64,000 bases of DNA. Origin: Planctomycetia bacterium. GTDB taxonomy: Bacteria > Planctomycetota > Phycisphaerae > Phycisphaerales > SM1A02. The notes below the pieces were generated by a model. That model was given only the letters and a program-made list of their open reading frames with translations, did not search any database and had not been told where the DNA came from. Below are positions 27,222 to 35,949 of this stretch, in pieces (the first letter of the stretch is position 1; each line of letters begins with the position of its first letter). The stretch lies in contig SYGP01000037.1 in NCBI GenBank assembly GCA_005799495.1, positions 17,716 to 81,715 of the forward strand. The letters are read 5' to 3'. The position numbers and the translations under genes were made by a program.

Positions 27222-29870
27222 TTAGGCCGCTGTGGGCTGTTCCCCACGATGAATCCGACGACGGCCCCCGAGCCCTGCGCCAGCACTGAGCAGTTCACGC
27301 GGCTCATGCTGCAGCAGGCGACGCACCGAGGGCAGTGCCGCCAGCAGTGACACGGCACAGACTGCGCACAACGCAGCCGAAATCACCAGCGGCTGAACCT
27401 CGAAGGACAGTTCCATACCCGCCATATCGCGGTACGAACGGACGCCCATCCACGACAGATGCAGTCCGAACAAGGTTCCAACGATGCCCGCTGCGACTCC
27501 CACGAGAAGGCTTTCGCCGAGCACCAGTCCGCGCAGCGTGCCGCGTCCGGCCCCGACCGCCTGCAGGACGCCGAGTTCTCGCGCGCGCGTGGCAACGCCG
27601 GCGGCAATCACGCCAGCGGCGGCAAGCGATGCCAGCGCCATCGCCAAGACGGCGACAAGCGAACTGACCGTCATCATGAGGCCCCCGATGCGCACGATCT
27701 CGCGGCGGATTCCCCTTCCGCTGGCAAACACGGCGCCAGGCGCGGCAGCTTCCACTGCTTCCGCGAGGCGCGTCTCGTCTGCATCCTGCGCGTCCTCGCC
27801 CATTTCGATCTGCACGAGGTACGCCTCGCGCGTTCCAAAGCAACGCTGGACAGCCGCAAAGTCCATGAAGACGCAACTCACCGCATGCTCCATGTACAGG
27901 CTTCGTATCCCGAAGAACTGCGTGGCAACATCGAGGCCAGCGGCGCCCACGACACCCACCACTTCAAACGAGTGGCTCGACTCGGCCGCGCCGAGTTGCA
28001 CGCGGTCGCCCACCGTCACGCCGCGTGCGAGCAGGAACTCCTTGGCGACCAACACCGCGTCGCCATCCCGCAGTCGTTGCGCCGCGCGTCCGGGATCGCC
28101 CGCTGTCCAGTCCAGCCGATTCATCGCCAGGAACGGCTGAGAATCGAATCCGATGCACACGACATTCGGCGAGGAGAGACCCTCGAGGCCGATCACCTGC
28201 TCGCCGAGCACGCGCACAGGCAGGTAGCCGACGGCCGCCGAAGAACGCACGCCGGGCAGCAGCCGAATGCGTTCCACTTCGTCAGCGTTGAACCCACTCG
28301 TCTTGAACGCAAAGGCATCGCCGAATCGGACTCGTTCGGAAATGTCGGAGAGAATCGCAGCGCCGTTGGACCATGTACTCACCAGGATGGCGACGCCCAC
28401 CATCAGCGCGCCTGCCACGAGTCCGAATCGCCATGGTGTGGCAGCCAGCGATCCCGCCAACAGACCGCGAGGCACTCCGAGGATGCGTTCGAGCGGTGGG
28501 GCGCACAGGCGTGCGAGCGCCCGCAGGATCGGCACGGCGAGCACGAACCAGCCGACATGCAGCAGCGGCAGTCCAACCAGGATGTAGCACCAGAAACGCG
28601 AGTCGCGGTCGGGCACGAGCAGCAGCAGCAGTTGGGCGAGGATGCATACAGCTCCGACGAACGCCGCAGCGACAATGCCGCGCGGTGATGCCGCACGCGC
28701 GTGAACGGCCAGAGCTTCGAGCGGCGAGACGCGTGACGCCTTCCAGGCCGGGAAGAGAGCGCCGCCCACTCCAGCTGCAGTCGAACCGGCGACGGCGAGC
28801 GCGATGCCAGTCCAGGAAAGTGCGACCCCCGCGGGCAGGAGTGCCGAATACCACCAGACGGCGATGGCGGTCAGCGCGACTCCCACGGGAACGCCGATCG
28901 CACCACTCGCGAGGCAGAGCATGCCGCCAGCCGTGACTTGGCCGAGGAACAACTGTGCGCGGGTCGCGCCGATGCAGCGTGCAATGGCGAAGAGGCGCTG
29001 CTGCTCGGCCAGCGCGGTCGTCATCGCTGTGGTCACGATGAACGAACAGCAAAGGAATGCAAGCATCGTGGCGACGGCGATGGCGATCCTGCCGCCGGCA
29101 GCGGGGCGGTCCAGTCCACTCGATGACAACTCGGTCGGTTCCAGTTTCAGCGGTGAATCGAACGTGGCCGCGTGCGCCTCCATCCACGCAGATGGGTTGA
29201 CACCCTCCTCGAGCACGATCGAGACAAGGTCGACCTCACCCTCACTTTGCACCACATCAGCGAGTACGCGGCGGGAGAGATGCCCGAGTGGACGCTGCAG
29301 TGCACCCAAGGCGGGGCGATCGCGGATGCCGCTGACTTGGAGGACGATGGGCGCGCCGAAATGCACGACTTCCAGCTGGGTGCCCACGGTGGCTCCGAGC
29401 GCTCGGGCAGCGAGTGCGTCGATGCCGATTTCCGCGTCGCTTGCGGGTGCGCGACCTTCTGCGTACTTGATCTGATCGAAGACCACTTCGGTTTCCAGAT
29501 CCGCGCCACGGCATTGCAGGGTTGCGCGCCGCACGCGGCCGAGCGCATCGGTGCCACCGTCTGCGCGCCGCACCGAGATGGCTCCTCCGATTCGCCCTGA
29601 TACAGCCTGCACGTGGGGAAGTTCGCGCGCACGATCGAGCGCGTCGACGCTGAATGCCGCGCCATGCTCATGCACCACGCGTACGTCCGCTTCGCCGATC
29701 AGCGAGCGCATGCGCGCATCGATGTTCGCGAGCGCGGTTTCCAGTGCGCAACTGATGGCAACCACCAGCGTGGAAGCCAGCAGGACCGACAAGCCGCAGA
29801 GCAGGGTGCGGCTAGGCCGACCGAGCAAGCTCAGTCGAGCGATGTGCCAGCTGGGAGGGATCGATGCCAT
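27222..29870 (-). CDS. FtsX/MacB-like ABC transporter permease
   Basis: An 882-residue polytopic permease with the FtsX-type arrangement: an N-terminal membrane helix (TLLCGLSVLLASTLVVAISC), a large extracytoplasmic domain, then repeated four-helix permease blocks (AIAVATMLAFLCCSFIVTTA and LVAGALMVGVAILVSTW) and C-terminal helices (LAMALASLAAAGVIAAGVAT). Such proteins pair with LolD/MacB ATPases and perform mechanotransmission or lipoprotein release rather than classic import. The ATG at 29870 has GGAAAG close upstream and overlaps the ATPase gene end by 59 bases. Two FtsX blocks are evident, so it may work without a second permease. Confidence 0.88.
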   Translation of the reverse strand: MASIPPSWHIARLSLLGRPSRTLLCGLSVLLASTLVVAISCALETALANIDARMRSLIGEADVRVVHEHGAAFSVDALDRARELPHVQAVSGRIGGAISVRRADGGTDALGRVRRATLQCRGADLETEVVFDQIKYAEGRAPASDAEIGIDALAARALGATVGTQLEVVHFGAPIVLQVSGIRDRPALGALQRPLGHLSRRVLADVVQSEGEVDLVSIVLEEGVNPSAWMEAHAATFDSPLKLEPTELSSSGLDRPAAGGRIAIAVATMLAFLCCSFIVTTAMTTALAEQQRLFAIARCIGATRAQLFLGQVTAGGMLCLASGAIGVPVGVALTAIAVWWYSALLPAGVALSWTGIALAVAGSTAAGVGGALFPAWKASRVSPLEALAVHARAASPRGIVAAAFVGAVCILAQLLLLLVPDRDSRFWCYILVGLPLLHVGWFVLAVPILRALARLCAPPLERILGVPRGLLAGSLAATPWRFGLVAGALMVGVAILVSTWSNGAAILSDISERVRFGDAFAFKTSGFNADEVERIRLLPGVRSSAAVGYLPVRVLGEQVIGLEGLSSPNVVCIGFDSQPFLAMNRLDWTAGDPGRAAQRLRDGDAVLVAKEFLLARGVTVGDRVQLGAAESSHSFEVVGVVGAAGLDVATQFFGIRSLYMEHAVSCVFMDFAAVQRCFGTREAYLVQIEMGEDAQDADETRLAEAVEAAAPGAVFASGRGIRREIVRIGGLMMTVSSLVAVLAMALASLAAAGVIAAGVATRARELGVLQAVGAGRGTLRGLVLGESLLVGVAAGIVGTLFGLHLSWMGVRSYRDMAGMELSFEVQPLVISAALCAVCAVSLLAALPSVRRLLQHEPRELLSAGAGLGGRRRIHRGEQPTAA

Positions 29871-30585
29871 GACTTTCCAGACTTCCAGCCACGCGTCCGT
29901 CGTGGAGGATGAACGTGCGACGACAATGCGATGCGGCAACAGGTTCGTGCGTGACCATCAGCACGGTCAGTCCTCGGCGGTCCGCGGTGTCCTCGAGCAG
30001 CCTCCACAGTGCAGCGCTCGTGGTGGAATCGAGGCTGCCGGTCGGTTCGTCGGCGAGCACCACGGGCGGATCAAGCAGGAGCGCGCGTGCACTCGCCACG
30101 CGCTGCTGTTCACCGCCGGACAACGTGTCCGGTCGATGCATGCTGCGGTCCGCGAGACCCAGCTCACCGAGCAGTGCGCGCGCACGCTCGCGAAGGTCGC
30201 GTTCATGCATGCCATCGAGCAGCCCCGGCAGCATCACATTGCCGAGCGCATCGAGCGTCGGGATCAGGTTGAACTGCTGGAAGATGATGCCGATGCCACG
30301 GCGGCGATAGCGCACAAGATCCGCTTCGCTCAGCGAGTGAACGGCAGTCCCGCCGACGACGATCTCTCCACGCTCGGGGCGGTCCAGGCCTGCAAGCAAG
30401 TGCAACAGGGTGCTCTTGCCGCTGCCGGATCGGCCCATCACCGCGTAGAACCCCGGAGCTTCGATGGTGAGGTCGGCGCCGCGCAGCGCGTTCACTGCTC
30501 GCCCACCACGAGCAGCGGGGGCGTAACTCTTCTCCACGCCGCGAACCGAGATGCGAGGGTCAGGTGACGGGGTGCTTGGCGTCAT
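29812..30585 (-). CDS. ABC transporter ATP-binding protein, LolD/MacB type
   Basis: A 257-residue ATPase of the class serving FtsX-like permeases. Walker A is GRSGSGKSTLLHLLAG, Q-loop FQQFNLIPTL, signature LSGGEQQRVASARALL, Walker B VVLADEPTGSLD, and the switch His lies in MVTHEP. It overlaps the permease downstream and its start lies within the 3' end of gcvH (26 bases), so all three may be co-transcribed. The substrate cannot be told; lipoprotein release or antimicrobial export are usual roles. Confidence 0.92.
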   Translation of the reverse strand: MTPSTPSPDPRISVRGVEKSYAPAARGGRAVNALRGADLTIEAPGFYAVMGRSGSGKSTLLHLLAGLDRPERGEIVVGGTAVHSLSEADLVRYRRRGIGIIFQQFNLIPTLDALGNVMLPGLLDGMHERDLRERARALLGELGLADRSMHRPDTLSGGEQQRVASARALLLDPPVVLADEPTGSLDSTTSAALWRLLEDTADRRGLTVLMVTHEPVAASHCRRTFILHDGRVAGSLESHGIDPSQLAHRSTELARSA

Positions 30586-30943
30586 AGGTGGTCGAGTCCA
30601 TCAGCGCCGCAAGACCGCTGGTGTCAGCTGCGCGCAGACGAACGAGCCAGCCCTTGCCGAAGGGATCGGAATTCACCAGCGAAGGATCCTTCGTGACCGC
30701 GTCATTGATCGCTGTGATGGTTCCGCCGACCGCACTGTAGACATCGCTCGTCGTCTTGACGCTCTCCACCTCTCCCACCGGACTGCCCGCCGCCACCGTC
30801 GTGCCGACACCTTTCAACTGCACGAAAGTGACATCCGTGAGTTCGTTCGCCGCAAACTGCGTGATCCCAACGACCACTTCATCGCCCTCCGTGCGGAACC
30901 ATTCGTGCGAGTCGGTGAAACGGCAGGTGGATGGACTTGGCAT
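30560..30943 (-). CDS. gcvH: Glycine cleavage system H protein
   Basis: The lipoyl carrier of the glycine cleavage system. The N-terminus leads to DSHEWFRTEGDEVVVGITQF, and the lipoylation site is Lys63 in GEVESVKTTSDVYS; NSDPFGKGWLVRL follows. Length is 127 residues, normal. GcvT and GcvP are not in the window. The gene is followed, with a 26-base overlap, by an ABC ATPase of unrelated role. A lone gcvH could also serve protein lipoylation. The divergent TIM-barrel gene starts 81 bases away. Confidence 0.95.
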   Translation of the reverse strand: MPSPSTCRFTDSHEWFRTEGDEVVVGITQFAANELTDVTFVQLKGVGTTVAAGSPVGEVESVKTTSDVYSAVGGTITAINDAVTKDPSLVNSDPFGKGWLVRLRAADTSGLAALMDSTTYDAKHPVT

Positions 30944-31024
30944 TCGTGTGTTTCTCGTGAGCAGGCTTCGGGAAAGCAGGGAATGGTAGCCGCCTGCTAT
31001 CCTCGCGTGTCGGGTCGCCACCAC

Positions 31025-31816
31025 ATGGGTTCCGAGATCCATATCTCGCTCTCCGCCTCCTGCCTCCTGCAGCCATTGCCGAGGCAGCAGTCGCCCATCG
31101 CGCTGCTGGATGTGCCGCGCTATGTGGCGGAGGAGCTGGAGGTGCGTGGGATCCAGATTCCTGTTCAGATGATCCGGCAACAAACGCCGCAGACGCTCGA
31201 ACGCCTCCGCGATGAAGCAGATCGCGCACAGTGCCCGTGCCTCGTGCTGTACCGAGATGAGCCGCTCGATTTCGTGGCGGATGGTGAAAAGTCTGCGCAG
31301 GTCCTGCGCGAGATGGGCAAGCGGGCACGTCTGCTTGGCTGTGCCGAAGTTGCCGTTCGGGTCGCGAACATCGCCACGGCCTCTGCGCAGATCGCACCGC
31401 TCATGAAGGCTGCGCTCGATGGACTCCAGCGCTTCGAGGTGAATCTGCTGATTCGTCCCTCCGAAGATCCGTGCGACCAGCCGGACGCGGTGATCGACTT
31501 GGTTCGCAAGATCGGCGGCTTCCATATTGGTGCGATGCCATCCTTCGCGAACGCGGGTGCGACGGGCGATGCGCAGCAGTCCTTGCGCAAGCTCATCCCC
31601 TATTCACTTGCCGTGGAAGCCACGGTGACATCCTTGAGCAAGGCGGGTGTGCCGGAGGATGAGTCGTTCGATGCGCACATCGACATGCTCGTGCAACTCG
31701 GATTCTCGAACAAGTTGTCGATCGATTGGCGCGGCGGCGGCAATTGGGCGCAGGCAGTGCAGGGTGTTCGCGCACACATGATGAAGAAGTTGGGGCAAGG
31801 GGATCCGGTGACATGA
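31025..31816 (+). CDS. Putative xylose-isomerase-like TIM-barrel protein
   Basis: A 263-residue protein with alternating strand/helix pattern of a sugar-phosphate isomerase/epimerase-like barrel: PRYVAEELEVRGIQIPVQMI, CPCLVLYRDEP, GGFHIGAMPSFANAG and KLSIDWRGGGNWAQAVQGV. The metal ligands of AP-endonuclease-2-type enzymes are not all evident, so activity is open. ATG 31025 has no clear ribosome binding site; GTG 31007 is an alternative. Its stop overlaps the cmk start (ATGA), which ties it to the cmk-plsC-pcnB group. Confidence 0.6.
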   Translation: MGSEIHISLSASCLLQPLPRQQSPIALLDVPRYVAEELEVRGIQIPVQMIRQQTPQTLERLRDEADRAQCPCLVLYRDEPLDFVADGEKSAQVLREMGKRARLLGCAEVAVRVANIATASAQIAPLMKAALDGLQRFEVNLLIRPSEDPCDQPDAVIDLVRKIGGFHIGAMPSFANAGATGDAQQSLRKLIPYSLAVEATVTSLSKAGVPEDESFDAHIDMLVQLGFSNKLSIDWRGGGNWAQAVQGVRAHMMKKLGQGDPVT

Positions 31817-32523
31817 GCCGCTCGCTCATCGTGACGATCGATGGCCCGGCGGGAACGGGGAAGTCATCCGCAGCGGCCATGCTCGCCGAGCGACTGGGGT
31901 TCGACATGCTTGATACGGGCGCGATGTACCGAGCCGTCGCGCTTCTTGCGATCGAGGCGGGGATACTGCCGTCGGACGGCGCGCTCATCGCAGCCGCCAT
32001 GGATCGATCGACACTCCAAGTGGACTTCTCCGTCCAACCTCCGATCATTCGGCTCGATGGAAGAGATGTGCACCTGCGGATTCGAGATCATGATGTCACC
32101 AGGATTGTTTCGCAGGTGGCCTCGCACCGCGATGTCCGCCATCGCATGGTGGAAGCGCAGCGACAAGTCGCGTGGACCCATGCGAAGTTGGTGACGGAGG
32201 GGCGTGATCAGGGAACCGTCGTGTTTCCAGACGCAGTCGTTCACATTTGGCTCGATGCGCGTCCGGAAGTCCGGGCCCACCGACGCGCCGAAGAACTCCG
32301 CGCTCAGGGAATCGACGTGGATGATGCGGCGGTCCTCCGCGATATCGTGACACGCGATGCGTCCGATCGCGGGCGCGCGGAGGGTCCGCTGCGTCAGCCC
32401 GCAGGAGCGCATGTGGTCGATACAAGCGATCTTTCATTTGCGCAGGTTGTCGATGGTCTCGAAGCGATCGTCCGCGAGCGCCTCGCCGCCGCCAACGTCG
32501 GGTGCGGTGGTGTATCGGCGTGA
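31813..32523 (+). CDS. cmk: Cytidylate kinase
   Basis: Phosphorylates CMP and dCMP. The P-loop is TIDGPAGTGKSSAAAMLAER, followed by LDTGAMYRAVALLA, the CMP-binding region and EGRDQGTVVFPDA, and the lid RRAEELRAQGI...VTRDASDRGRAEGPL. Length is 236 residues, normal. The start overlaps the stop of the TIM-barrel gene, and its stop overlaps the plsC start (GTGA). In many bacteria cmk and plsC are neighbours, as here. Confidence 0.95.
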   Translation: MSRSLIVTIDGPAGTGKSSAAAMLAERLGFDMLDTGAMYRAVALLAIEAGILPSDGALIAAAMDRSTLQVDFSVQPPIIRLDGRDVHLRIRDHDVTRIVSQVASHRDVRHRMVEAQRQVAWTHAKLVTEGRDQGTVVFPDAVVHIWLDARPEVRAHRRAEELRAQGIDVDDAAVLRDIVTRDASDRGRAEGPLRQPAGAHVVDTSDLSFAQVVDGLEAIVRERLAAANVGCGGVSA

Positions 32524-33251
32524 GGAACTCGTTTGACCATCGTCGTCGACGCCCTGGCTACGGGCTGCTGCGCACGGCGGTTTGGGATGCAAGCGCACAG
32601 GTCTGCCAGTCCGTGTTGTCATGGCGGTATCGCTTCCGCGTCGAGGGCGCGCATCTGGTTCCGCGCACGGGACCTCTGATCTTCATCGGGAACCATCAGT
32701 CCTACCTGGATCCCATGATTCACTGCCTCGCGGTCGCGGATCGAGCTCCCCGGCCGATGGCCAAGGGGGAACTCTTCCGAAATCCTGCCTTTGGCGCCGT
32801 ACTCCGCGCCGTGGGCACCATCCCGATCCGTCCGGAGCGCGGGAATCGTGACGCGTTTCGGGCGGCACTGGGGGAACTGGAGGCGGGGCGCACGGTCATG
32901 ATCTATCCCGAGGGTGGGCGATCGATCGACGGATCGGTGCAGCCATTTCAACGCGGGGTCGAATTGCTTGCGCGCAAGTCGGGGGCGACGATCGTTCCCA
33001 TGGGGATCGACGGCGCATACGACGTGTGGTCGCCGCATGCACCGCTTCCGAAGTGGAGCGGGCGCATTTGGGCAACCGTCGGTGCGCCCATCGGCCCTGA
33101 GCAGCAGGCGATCCTTTTCCGCGACGTGGACGCTGGACTCGAGGAACTTCGCGCATGCATCCGGAGACTCATGCTTCGCTGTCGCGCGCAGCTTCGCGCT
33201 CGGTCCGACGGCGCGTTCCCAGCGCGTGGAGCGGCTGATCATGGCAACTGA
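32520..33251 (+). CDS. plsC: 1-acyl-sn-glycerol-3-phosphate acyltransferase
   Basis: Acylates lysophosphatidic acid to phosphatidic acid at the inner membrane. The PlsC motif I is NHQSYLDP (HX4D), motif II appears around RPMAKGELFRNPAFG and GTIPIRPERGNRDAF, and motif III is YPEGGRSIDG, followed by VPMGIDGAYDV. I took the GTG at 32520, whose TGA overlap with cmk signals coupling; GTG 32502 is an alternative. Length is 243 residues. It overlaps the start of the next gene by 11 bases. Confidence 0.92.
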   Translation: MRNSFDHRRRRPGYGLLRTAVWDASAQVCQSVLSWRYRFRVEGAHLVPRTGPLIFIGNHQSYLDPMIHCLAVADRAPRPMAKGELFRNPAFGAVLRAVGTIPIRPERGNRDAFRAALGELEAGRTVMIYPEGGRSIDGSVQPFQRGVELLARKSGATIVPMGIDGAYDVWSPHAPLPKWSGRIWATVGAPIGPEQQAILFRDVDAGLEELRACIRRLMLRCRAQLRARSDGAFPARGAADHGN

Positions 33252-34497
33252 TCCGTCGCCGCGCGGCTCCCAGCAGGCGCCGACGATCGCTCCCCGTGCG
33301 GCTGCGCTTGCGATCGCTCGATTGCTGCGAGGGAAGGGACATGTGGCGTATCTGGCGGGGGGATGCGTTCGCGATGAACTGCTCGGTCTCGAGCCAGCTG
33401 ACTATGACCTTGCAACGGATGCGATTCCAGAGCAGATTCAAGAGGTGTTCCCAAAGGCTCGAGGGGTTGGGGAGTCCTTTGGCGTGATGCTTGTTCGGTT
33501 TCAAGGACGCACCGTGGAGGTGGCGACCTTTCGCTCCGATGGTCCGTATCACGATGGACGTCGCCCGAGTGAGGTGCAATACGCAACTGCGAGGGAAGAC
33601 GCACAGCGCAGGGACTTCACGATCAATGGGCTGTTTCGCGATACCGAGTCAGGCGATGTCGTGGACTTCGTTGGCGGTCAATCGGACCTTGCCAATCGGA
33701 CTCTGCGGGCCATTGGTGATCCACACGACCGAATCCGCGAAGATCGATTGCGTTCCCTTCGAGCGGTGCGGTTTGCCGCGCGATTCTCGCTTGAGGTGGA
33801 TGCACGGACGCAGGCCGCGATCGAGGCGACCGCTTCCGAGCTGCGGGGCGTCAGCCGCGAGCGAGTGGGTGGCGAGTTGCGTCGCATGCTCGCCCATCCG
33901 ACCCGTCACCGCGCCATCACGTTGCTCGAACAGTGGCGGCTCGATGCATCGACGCTTGGGGAGGCGCATTCTGCGGGCGAACTGCCGCGGGTTGCAGCGC
34001 TCCCGGCGGATGCGTCTTTCGCAGCGACGCTCGCCGCATGGAGCTTGGACCGAGCCCAACGGAACGCCGCGTCTGGCGTGGAGCATTGGTCGGAGGTGGT
34101 CAATCTCTCGTCGCGTGAGCGCGCGGACCTGCTGGAGATCCGCCGAATCGTTGGTGTCATCGCAGCGGAGTGGCGCACACTCTCGAAGGCAGCTCGCAAG
34201 CGGCTCGCATCCTCGCCGTGCTTCCCTCCAGCCCTGGATGTTCACGCTGGTTGCGATCTCCGTCACTCACGGAGCGTGCGGAGCGAGGTGGATGCACTCG
34301 CTCAGGAAGTTGGCGGGATTGCGCCCATGCCCTTCGTGCGCGGTGACGATCTTGTTCAGATGGGGTTCGTTCCCGGGCCCGCGTTCAAGCGGGTGCTGGA
34401 TGGGGTTTACGACCTGCAACTCGAGGGGAAGGTGATCGACCCCGCAGAAGCCCTTGTGCAAGCGCGCGCGATGTTGCGGAGCCTCGACGGAATCTGA
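33241..34497 (+). CDS. CCA tRNA nucleotidyltransferase / poly(A) polymerase family
   Basis: A 418-residue class II nucleotidyltransferase. The head domain shows AYLAGGCVRDELLGLEPADY, DLATDA (the DxD metal pair is in DYDLA), the conserved EVATFRSDGPYHDGRRPSEV, RRDFTINGLF and GDPHDRIREDRLRSLRAVRF. Members add CCA to tRNA or poly(A) to RNA; tRNAs here lack encoded CCA, so a CCA role is needed somewhere in the genome, but the two activities cannot be separated by eye. Its ATG lies inside the end of plsC. Confidence 0.88.
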   Translation: MATDPSPRGSQQAPTIAPRAAALAIARLLRGKGHVAYLAGGCVRDELLGLEPADYDLATDAIPEQIQEVFPKARGVGESFGVMLVRFQGRTVEVATFRSDGPYHDGRRPSEVQYATAREDAQRRDFTINGLFRDTESGDVVDFVGGQSDLANRTLRAIGDPHDRIREDRLRSLRAVRFAARFSLEVDARTQAAIEATASELRGVSRERVGGELRRMLAHPTRHRAITLLEQWRLDASTLGEAHSAGELPRVAALPADASFAATLAAWSLDRAQRNAASGVEHWSEVVNLSSRERADLLEIRRIVGVIAAEWRTLSKAARKRLASSPCFPPALDVHAGCDLRHSRSVRSEVDALAQEVGGIAPMPFVRGDDLVQMGFVPGPAFKRVLDGVYDLQLEGKVIDPAEALVQARAMLRSLDGI

Positions 34498-34577
34498 GGA
34501 CGCCGAGAGTGGTGGGTCGGGAGGCGTGTCCACGAGAATGCCCTCGAATTCCCGTTCGCCCCGTATATGATTCGGCG

Positions 34578-35882
34578 ATGCGAACCCTCTTCGTGCTTTC
34601 GTTGACCTGTGCGATTGCGCTCACGGCTGTGCCCGATGCTTTTTCGCAAGGTGCACCCGCGGGGACGCCGAGTGGGAAGCAGTCCAAGCCTGCCGCCAAG
34701 CCGCCGACAACGAAGCCGCCGACGCCGACGACGAAGGCGCCCCCGGCAGGCAAGGCTGCCGCCGCTCCCAAGAAGCCCACCGTGACTGCGGATCCGGCTG
34801 AGAAGCCGAAGCGGGTGTATGTGGTTCCCATGGGTGTTCGTGGCAAGGGAGTGTTTGGGCTTGACATCCATGCGCAGCCCTATGGTGCCGTCGTGAAGGA
34901 CATCGACGAAAAGAAGCCGGATGTGGTGGTCTTCATCCTGGATTCGGCAGATCTCGATTCGGTTCGCTACCTCGGCGATGACCCGCGCAAGTTCGGCATG
35001 TTCGATGATGACTCGATGCGCGCGCTGTCGCGAGATCTGCATGAGGTCGTGGACAGAAATGGCTGTGATGCAGTGATGATCATCCGCGATGCGGTGGGCT
35101 ACTCAGCCCTGCTTGGGCTGAACTGGTCCAACATGTACATGACGGAGTCCGCGCGACTCGCAGGGCTCTCACGGATCAAGGAGCGCACCGAAGTTGAAGA
35201 TCCCGAGGTGAAGGCAAAGTTCCGAGAGGCGTTCGTGGGAATCTGCAACGGTTTCCTCATCGCGGGCGGCTACAACCCATCGATCGGACTTGCCATGATG
35301 CGCGATGACAAGATGCTGAGTGCAACATTCAAGGGACGCGAAATCGTGTGGACGGAGGACGCGTCGGGCACATGGGTCGTGGATGGCAGCCCCGAACGCA
35401 TCACGGCAAACTTCAATGCTGAACTTGCGGAAGAACTGGGAGTGTCCGATGGCACGGTTTCCGATGATCCGGCCACCATGATCGACGACATGATGTACCA
35501 GCGCGGTTATCGATCGTTTGAGCGCATCCCAGAGGACGGCGCGGTGATCGTGAATGAGTACATCGAGGGGTGGCGAAAGGCCCTCGCGGACATTGTGGAG
35601 GCGTACCCCAAGTATGAGGAGGCGCTCGGCGATGCCACGGGCGCGAACGAGAAGAAGTTCGTTCAGAAGGCCAAGAGCATTCTCGAGTCCGTGTTGGCGA
35701 AGTTGAAGAAGTACCCTGCGATTGAGATGAAATTGCGTCAGGAGTTTGGGATCACCAAATTGGAGATCGAGACGGAAATTCTTCGCCTGCAGGAGCGCCT
35801 CCGCGGATTGAACAAGTCAGGCACGGCGCCCGCGAGCGGAGGGCGTCAAAGGGGAGGCGGCGGTATCGGCGCCGGATCATGA
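34578..35882 (+). CDS. Exported ClpP/NfeD-fold protein, nucleophile apparently lost
   Basis: A 434-residue protein: signal peptide (RTLFVLSLTCAIALTAVPDA), a Pro/Thr/Lys/Ala-rich linker to about residue 75, and a ClpP/crotonase-like domain (VVVFILDSADLDS, then DAVMIIRDAVGYSALLGLNW), ending in a helical, Lys/Glu-rich tail (FVQKAKSILESVLAKLKKYP). It aligns with the next protein over the whole core. Where that one has AISGGAFTALW with the expected Ser, this has AVGYSALLGLN, so the nucleophile position is Gly with a Ser two residues on. It may be a non-catalytic partner. Start at ATG 34578 fits the signal peptide. Confidence 0.7.
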   Translation: MRTLFVLSLTCAIALTAVPDAFSQGAPAGTPSGKQSKPAAKPPTTKPPTPTTKAPPAGKAAAAPKKPTVTADPAEKPKRVYVVPMGVRGKGVFGLDIHAQPYGAVVKDIDEKKPDVVVFILDSADLDSVRYLGDDPRKFGMFDDDSMRALSRDLHEVVDRNGCDAVMIIRDAVGYSALLGLNWSNMYMTESARLAGLSRIKERTEVEDPEVKAKFREAFVGICNGFLIAGGYNPSIGLAMMRDDKMLSATFKGREIVWTEDASGTWVVDGSPERITANFNAELAEELGVSDGTVSDDPATMIDDMMYQRGYRSFERIPEDGAVIVNEYIEGWRKALADIVEAYPKYEEALGDATGANEKKFVQKAKSILESVLAKLKKYPAIEMKLRQEFGITKLEIETEILRLQERLRGLNKSGTAPASGGRQRGGGGIGAGS

Positions 35883-35949
35883 GGTTTGGACCCGCTCCGA
35901 CGAAAATGACTGCAGCGATTTGTCCGCACTTGCACGAATGAGGCACGAG

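Noticed and set aside
25270..27225. 651-codon plus-strand frame opposite uvrB
   Set aside because: Complement shadow of uvrB with no family motifs.
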